A stretch of DNA of 9,171 nucleotides from the NCBI GenBank assembly GCA_014728185.1, contig WJMB01000074.1:1-9171 (forward strand), in the 5' to 3' direction. Both the position numbers and the translations under genes were made by a program. Shown here piece by piece: positions 6,106-9,171 of this stretch. The stretch's first letter is position 1; each line of letters begins with the position of its first letter. The stretch is from Candidatus Coatesiibacteriota bacterium. GTDB taxonomy: Bacteria > RBG-13-66-14. The notes beneath the pieces are model-generated. The model worked only from the letters and a program-made list of their open reading frames with translations. It ran no database searches and had not been told where the DNA came from.

Positions 6106-6150
6106 AAGCTGCTTTACGCTGCTTTAAGCTGCTTTAAGCTGCTGGTAGCT
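6101..6150. repeat. 10-bp tandem repeat, five units (GCTTTAAGCT)
   Basis: Five units in exact 10-base register: CCTTTAAGCT, GCTTTACGCT, GCTTTAAGCT twice, and a diverged GCTGGTAGCT. The array lies in the leader of the UPF0182 gene and includes its Shine-Dalgarno. A TTTAA core every 10 bp is in near-helical phase and could bend the DNA. Identical units allow slippage in copy number. Confidence 0.85.
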
Positions 6151-7217
6151 GTTCAACGGGACATGTCGGTTGGTGTTCGGTTCCAAACAAGGGTTAAGCA
6201 ATGGATGAAAGGTTCCCGGTTCCGCTCGGCCGCGTGTAGATTGCCCGGGCCGCGGGGTTCTACAAACCGGGGGAATCGGACCGCCGTCAGCGCGTATTGA
6301 TCGAGGGGCCGTCGGGCGAAGCGGGCCAAGGACATGAAACCAGGGGCATCAGATACGTTTACAAACCAACAATCATTAAGGGAGTGGGGACGAAAACACT
6401 GGCGGCTTGGCAATCAGATATCACTATTTGGTTCCTGGTTTTGCTCGATGGCTCAATTGACCGCACTGCCCGGGGAGAGGCTGTGGCGCTGATGGTTAAC
6501 TGTTTAAGGGGGGCATCATGTAACCTGATCGGACCAAACCAGGCTGATCGGGAGCGTCTTGCTGGGTCGTAACTTCCCCACCCGGACATACTCCATCGTA
6601 ATTCAGGCGTTCAGCATGTAAGCCCTTGCTGCTTGTTGTTAAGGCACTTAGGAGCTAGTGGCAGCCTGCTTCCAGGACACATACAAGTGTGCTGATATCT
6701 GGGTCAGCTAAAGAACGGGTCCGTATTGGTCGTCACCTGTTGACTGCCCGTCTTGTGACAGGCATCCAATGATCATCACCTCTATTATCAACAGGTTACA
6801 ATTACGATCAGGTCCGAACCGGGTTCATAATCCCAAGAAGCACTATCAAATGGCGGTGAGCGGGCAAGGGTTCATGCATTGAGATAGCAGTTTGAGATGC
6901 CGGTTGCGGTTTTCCTTTCAGCCCTCCCTGCTGGAAAGCCTTTACACGTCGCCCTTGCTTGATCCGGGAGCCTGTTGTAAGCCGTCCCGGATACAGCCCG
7001 GACGATCCGCGTCGTCATCGCCTCTCGGGAGCAGCAAAGCCCACAGTGACTATTGTAATTGACTTATCGCGACGCCCGTCGCAGGCTTGATTGGAGTCGT
7101 CGACCCGAACCAGGCTGGGAGGGCTCCGCCGGAGAGTTCAATCCACCCCGGGGCGAAGGCTGATTCGCTCATGTGAATCCTACCACCCACCGTGCGGCGG
7201 GTCAACAAATGCCCGTC
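6151..7217. other. Long geneless region, richer in A+T than the genes
   Basis: More than 1 kb with frequent stops in all frames; the short open frames show no codon bias, motif or good ribosome-binding site. No tRNA, rRNA, CRISPR or transposase signature is seen. Visible structures: TGTAGA/TCTACA (6235-6240/6259-6264) around a CCC/GGG core; the palindrome GAACC-G-GGTTC (6816-6826); a hairpin with CTTTCAGC and GCTGGAAAG arms (about 6918-6941); and the stem listed separately at 6962-6992. It should contain the promoter of the UPF0182 gene on the minus strand, which I could not pin down. It may be decayed sequence or hold an unrecognised RNA. Confidence 0.5.
6962..6992. repeat. Perfect 8-bp inverted repeat with 15-nt loop
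   Basis: ATCCGGGA (6962-6969) and TCCCGGAT (6985-6992) are exact reverse complements. A further CCCGGA follows at about 6997-7002 and could compete for pairing. No T-run follows on either strand, so it is not a classical terminator. Its function is unknown. Confidence 0.5.
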
Positions 7218-7266
7218 TTGACGCCGTGAAACGGCGAGTTGTATCATCTAGCGGTGTCAAATTGAC
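7201..7266. promoter_or_regulatory. GTCAA/TTGAC half-site pairs around the mgtE promoter
   Basis: GTCAA (7201-7205) pairs with TTGAC (7218-7222) across 12 bp, overlapping the -35. A second, tight palindrome GTCAA-A-TTGAC (7256-7266) sits at the predicted transcription start. Using the same half-site at both places suggests one regulator binding twice, perhaps a repressor. The -35 consensus itself contributes TTGAC, which weakens the first pair. Confidence 0.35.
7218..7247 (+). promoter_or_regulatory. Sigma-70-type promoter of mgtE with a dyad in its spacer
   Basis: The -35 TTGACG (7218-7223) and -10 TATCAT (7242-7247) each differ from consensus by one base and are 18 bp apart. The expected start is near 7254, leaving a leader of about 46 nt. 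The spacer holds the dyad CGCCGT-GAA-ACGGCG (7222-7236), an operator-like element overlapping the -35. The leader is too short to hold a magnesium riboswitch (M-box), and none is recognisable upstream. Confidence 0.6.
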
Positions 7267-7299
7267 TGCTCTCATCGAGCGCCACCCACGGGACGGGAC

Positions 7300-8664
7300 T
7301 TGACGAATCCAGAACAAAACAACATTGAAGAGACCCGGCGCGGAACCCTGTCGGCCTGCGCCCGTGACGGCGATCGACGCCGCCTGGTCGGGCTGGTCGA
7401 AGCCGAGCACACCGCTGATCTGGCCAAGGCCTTCGCCCATCTGGGCGCGGATGACCAGGAGCGGCTCATCGAGCTCTGGCCCACCGAGGCCGTCGGCGAG
7501 CTCCTCGGCGAGCTGGCCGAGCACTACTCCCGCGACTTCTTCGACCGCGCCGACCACCGGCTGGCCGCCCGGGCCCTGGCGGTGCTGCCCGCCGACGAGG
7601 CCGCCGACCTTCTCGACGATCTCGAGGAGGACCCGCGCCGGGCCATTCTCAGGGCCATGCCCAAAGACTCCGCCGCCGAAATCGACGAGCTGCTGGCCTA
7701 CCCCGAGGACACCGCCGGCGGCCGGATGAGTCTGGACTTCGTTTCCGTCGATGTCGACCTCGACGTCGGCCGGGCTCAGGATCAGATCCAGCGGAGCATC
7801 GGCGAGGAGCAACACACCAACCTCTACCTGACCGATCCCCAGGCCCGGCTCTGCGGCGTTGTCCACATGGAGCGCCTGGCCTCGGCGCCGCGCAACACGC
7901 CCGTGGCGCGACTCGGCGAGGAGGATTACCCGGCGGTGCGACCGGAGCTGGATCAGGAGGAACTGGCCGCCCTCTTCCAGCGCTACGACCTGCTGGCCGT
8001 GCCGGTCACCGACTCCGACGGCCTGCTGCTGGGCGAGATAACCGTCGACGACGTCCTGGATGTGCTGCGCGAGGAGGCCACCGAGGACATCTTCAAGATG
8101 GCGGCCACCTCGGATGAGGAGTTGGAGGTCAAAAGCGCCTTCAGCGTCGTGCGGCTGCGCCTGCCCTGGCTGCTGATCTGCCTGGGCGGAGCCCTGCTCT
8201 CCGGGACGATCATCGGCCTGTTCAGCTACGCCCTGGAGCAGGTCATCGCCCTGGCCAGCTTTATCCCCGTGATCACGGCCATGGGCGGCAACGCCGGCCT
8301 GCAGTCCTCAACCGTTGTAGTGCGCAACCTGGCCCTGGGGCGCGCCGAGCCACGCAACATCCTGCGCACCGCCCTGCGCGAGCTGCGCGTGGGCCTGCTG
8401 CTGGGCGCTTTCAGCGGCCTGATCGTCGGCCTGGCAGCCTGGGCCATCGTCGGGCAGCCGATGCTGGGCCTGGTCGTCGGCCTGGCGATGATCGGCGCCA
8501 TCATGGTCGCCACGGTGGTGGGAACCTACATGCCGCTGCTCTTCAAGCGCATCGGAGTGGACCCCGCCGTGGCCTCCGGACCCTTTATCACCACGGCCAA
8601 CGATATGATCGGCCTGACGATCTATCTCGGCCTGGGAATGCTGATGCTCGAATGGCTGCTCTGA
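7300..8664 (+). CDS. mgtE: Magnesium channel/transporter MgtE
   Basis: 454 residues, normal for the family. MgtE is a homodimeric inner-membrane Mg2+ channel whose cytosolic domains close it when internal Mg2+ is high. Domains: the acidic helical MgtE_N region (about 15-135), including LLDDLEEDPRRAILRAMP; two CBS domains (about 137-255), the second around AVPVTDSDGLLLGEITVDDVLDVL; a linking helix (about 258-280); and a five-helix membrane domain (about 285-454). Signatures seen: PVITAMGGNAGLQSSTVVVRN from residue 323, and SGPFITTANDMIG ending near 438, where Asp435 aligns with the pore Asp of the Thermus protein. The only possible start after the in-frame stop at 7249 is the TTG at 7300; its ribosome-binding site is weak (GGGAC). 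Only 31 nt separate it from the next gene. Confidence 0.96.
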   Translation: MTNPEQNNIEETRRGTLSACARDGDRRRLVGLVEAEHTADLAKAFAHLGADDQERLIELWPTEAVGELLGELAEHYSRDFFDRADHRLAARALAVLPADEAADLLDDLEEDPRRAILRAMPKDSAAEIDELLAYPEDTAGGRMSLDFVSVDVDLDVGRAQDQIQRSIGEEQHTNLYLTDPQARLCGVVHMERLASAPRNTPVARLGEEDYPAVRPELDQEELAALFQRYDLLAVPVTDSDGLLLGEITVDDVLDVLREEATEDIFKMAATSDEELEVKSAFSVVRLRLPWLLICLGGALLSGTIIGLFSYALEQVIALASFIPVITAMGGNAGLQSSTVVVRNLALGRAEPRNILRTALRELRVGLLLGAFSGLIVGLAAWAIVGQPMLGLVVGLAMIGAIMVATVVGTYMPLLFKRIGVDPAVASGPFITTANDMIGLTIYLGLGMLMLEWLL

Positions 8665-8695
8665 CTACAATCAACGCCAAACCCGGGAGGTGCCT

Positions 8696-9171
8696 ATGGG
8701 TCACCATGTCCAAACGCGCCAATCACTCGATAATAATGTCTCCGTGGAAATCGACCTCTCCACCCGCACCCTGCGGGCCGATGGACCCCGCGAGTTCGTC
8801 GAGGAGCAGATCAAGCGCTTCAAGGATCTGCTGAAGGGTCATCCCGACATCCGGCGCCGACGCGGCCGGCCCCGCCTGCGACCGCGCCCCCACGACCTGC
8901 CGCCCCTGGAGCTGGAGGGAAGCGGCGAAACCCCGCCCCTGAGGGACTGGATCGACGGCGTCCAGACCCGGAGCAACTACCAGCGCTGCGCCCTGTTCAT
9001 CTACTACCTCAACCGCGAGCTGGGGCGCGAACCGATCATCCACGAGGACGTCTGCCGCTGCTTCCGGCACCTGGACATCAAGCCGCCCTCCAACGTCCAG
9101 GTCTGTCTCTCCGAGGCCAAGCGCAAGTACGGCTTCGTCGAGATGCCGGGCAACGGAACGGTGCTGTTGAC
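8696..9171 (+). CDS. Unrecognised protein with RGRP motif and a possible winged-helix domain, 3' end beyond window
   Basis: The first 158 codons are visible with no stop. The ATG at 8696 has a strong GGGAGG with 5-nt spacing, 31 nt after the mgtE stop, so the two genes are probably co-transcribed. The N-terminus (15-47) reads VEIDLSTRTLRADGPREFVEEQIKRF, a strand-strand-helix pattern. A very basic Arg/Pro stretch follows (53-65) with RGRP at 56-59, the core of an AT-hook. Then comes an acidic, Pro-rich linker. From about 90 the sequence is helical (SNYQRCALFIYYLNRELGRE, then HEDVCRCFRHL, then a KPPSNVQVCLSEAKRKYGF block) and ends in a beta-hairpin-like FVEMPGNGTVLL. This order suggests a winged helix. 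No family name is claimed. Nucleic-acid binding is inferred; a link to magnesium is only positional. Confidence 0.85.
   Translation, partial: MGHHVQTRQSLDNNVSVEIDLSTRTLRADGPREFVEEQIKRFKDLLKGHPDIRRRRGRPRLRPRPHDLPPLELEGSGETPPLRDWIDGVQTRSNYQRCALFIYYLNRELGREPIIHEDVCRCFRHLDIKPPSNVQVCLSEAKRKYGFVEMPGNGTVLL

Noticed and set aside
3948..6107. A 719-codon open frame on the plus strand opposite the UPF0182 gene
   Set aside because: It is antisense to an unmistakable gene family and its product is a Val/Gly/Asp/His/Gln-rich string without domains. Such frames are a by-product of G/C-ending codons on the other strand.
6745..7220. An 11-bp direct repeat (TGCCCGTCTTG) at 6745 and 7210
   Set aside because: A match of this length is expected by chance within 9 kb, and the flanks do not match.
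7180..7866. A 228-codon minus-strand frame overlapping the start of mgtE
   Set aside because: Antisense shadow of the MgtE N-terminal domain that would also run across the mgtE promoter; no motif or suitable start.

Overview
The window is high-GC bacterial chromosome with G/C-ending codons in all clear genes. It most likely comes from a Gram-negative or otherwise sigma-54-using, poorly characterised lineage. This rests on consensus sigma-54 (-24/-12) promoters, a secreted protein with a probable LPP20-like tail, a UPF0182 membrane protein and an MgtE channel. I cannot name a phylum. About a quarter of the window has no convincing gene, which is unusual for a bacterium.

Layout from left to right: (1) a mannose-1-phosphate guanylyltransferase on the minus strand, cut by the left edge; (2) about 720 bases without a large gene, dense with regulatory signals: two convergent sigma-54 promoters in the arms of a perfect 24-bp inverted repeat, a second outer inverted repeat, a candidate activator dyad, and a third sigma-54 promoter facing right into a segment with nested inverted repeats and a 24-codon reading frame; (3) a minus-strand secreted protein of unknown function; (4) about 420 bases without a gene; (5) a 990-residue UPF0182 membrane protein on the minus strand, whose Shine-Dalgarno lies in the last unit of a 10-bp tandem array; (6) about 1.2 kb without a gene and visibly richer in A+T, ending in a sigma-70-type promoter with operator-like repeats; (7) mgtE on the plus strand, starting with TTG; (8) an unrecognised plus-strand gene with an RGRP (AT-hook-like) motif, cut by the right edge and probably co-transcribed with mgtE.

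How parts may work together: the leftward sigma-54 promoter is placed to drive GDP-mannose synthesis, the sugar-nucleotide supply for polysaccharide or glycan, under an enhancer-binding activator. A divergent sigma-54 promoter about 250 bp away would make a short transcript from the same control region. That region is the most interesting part of the window. The other genes show no evident pathway link to one another, apart from the mgtE pair.
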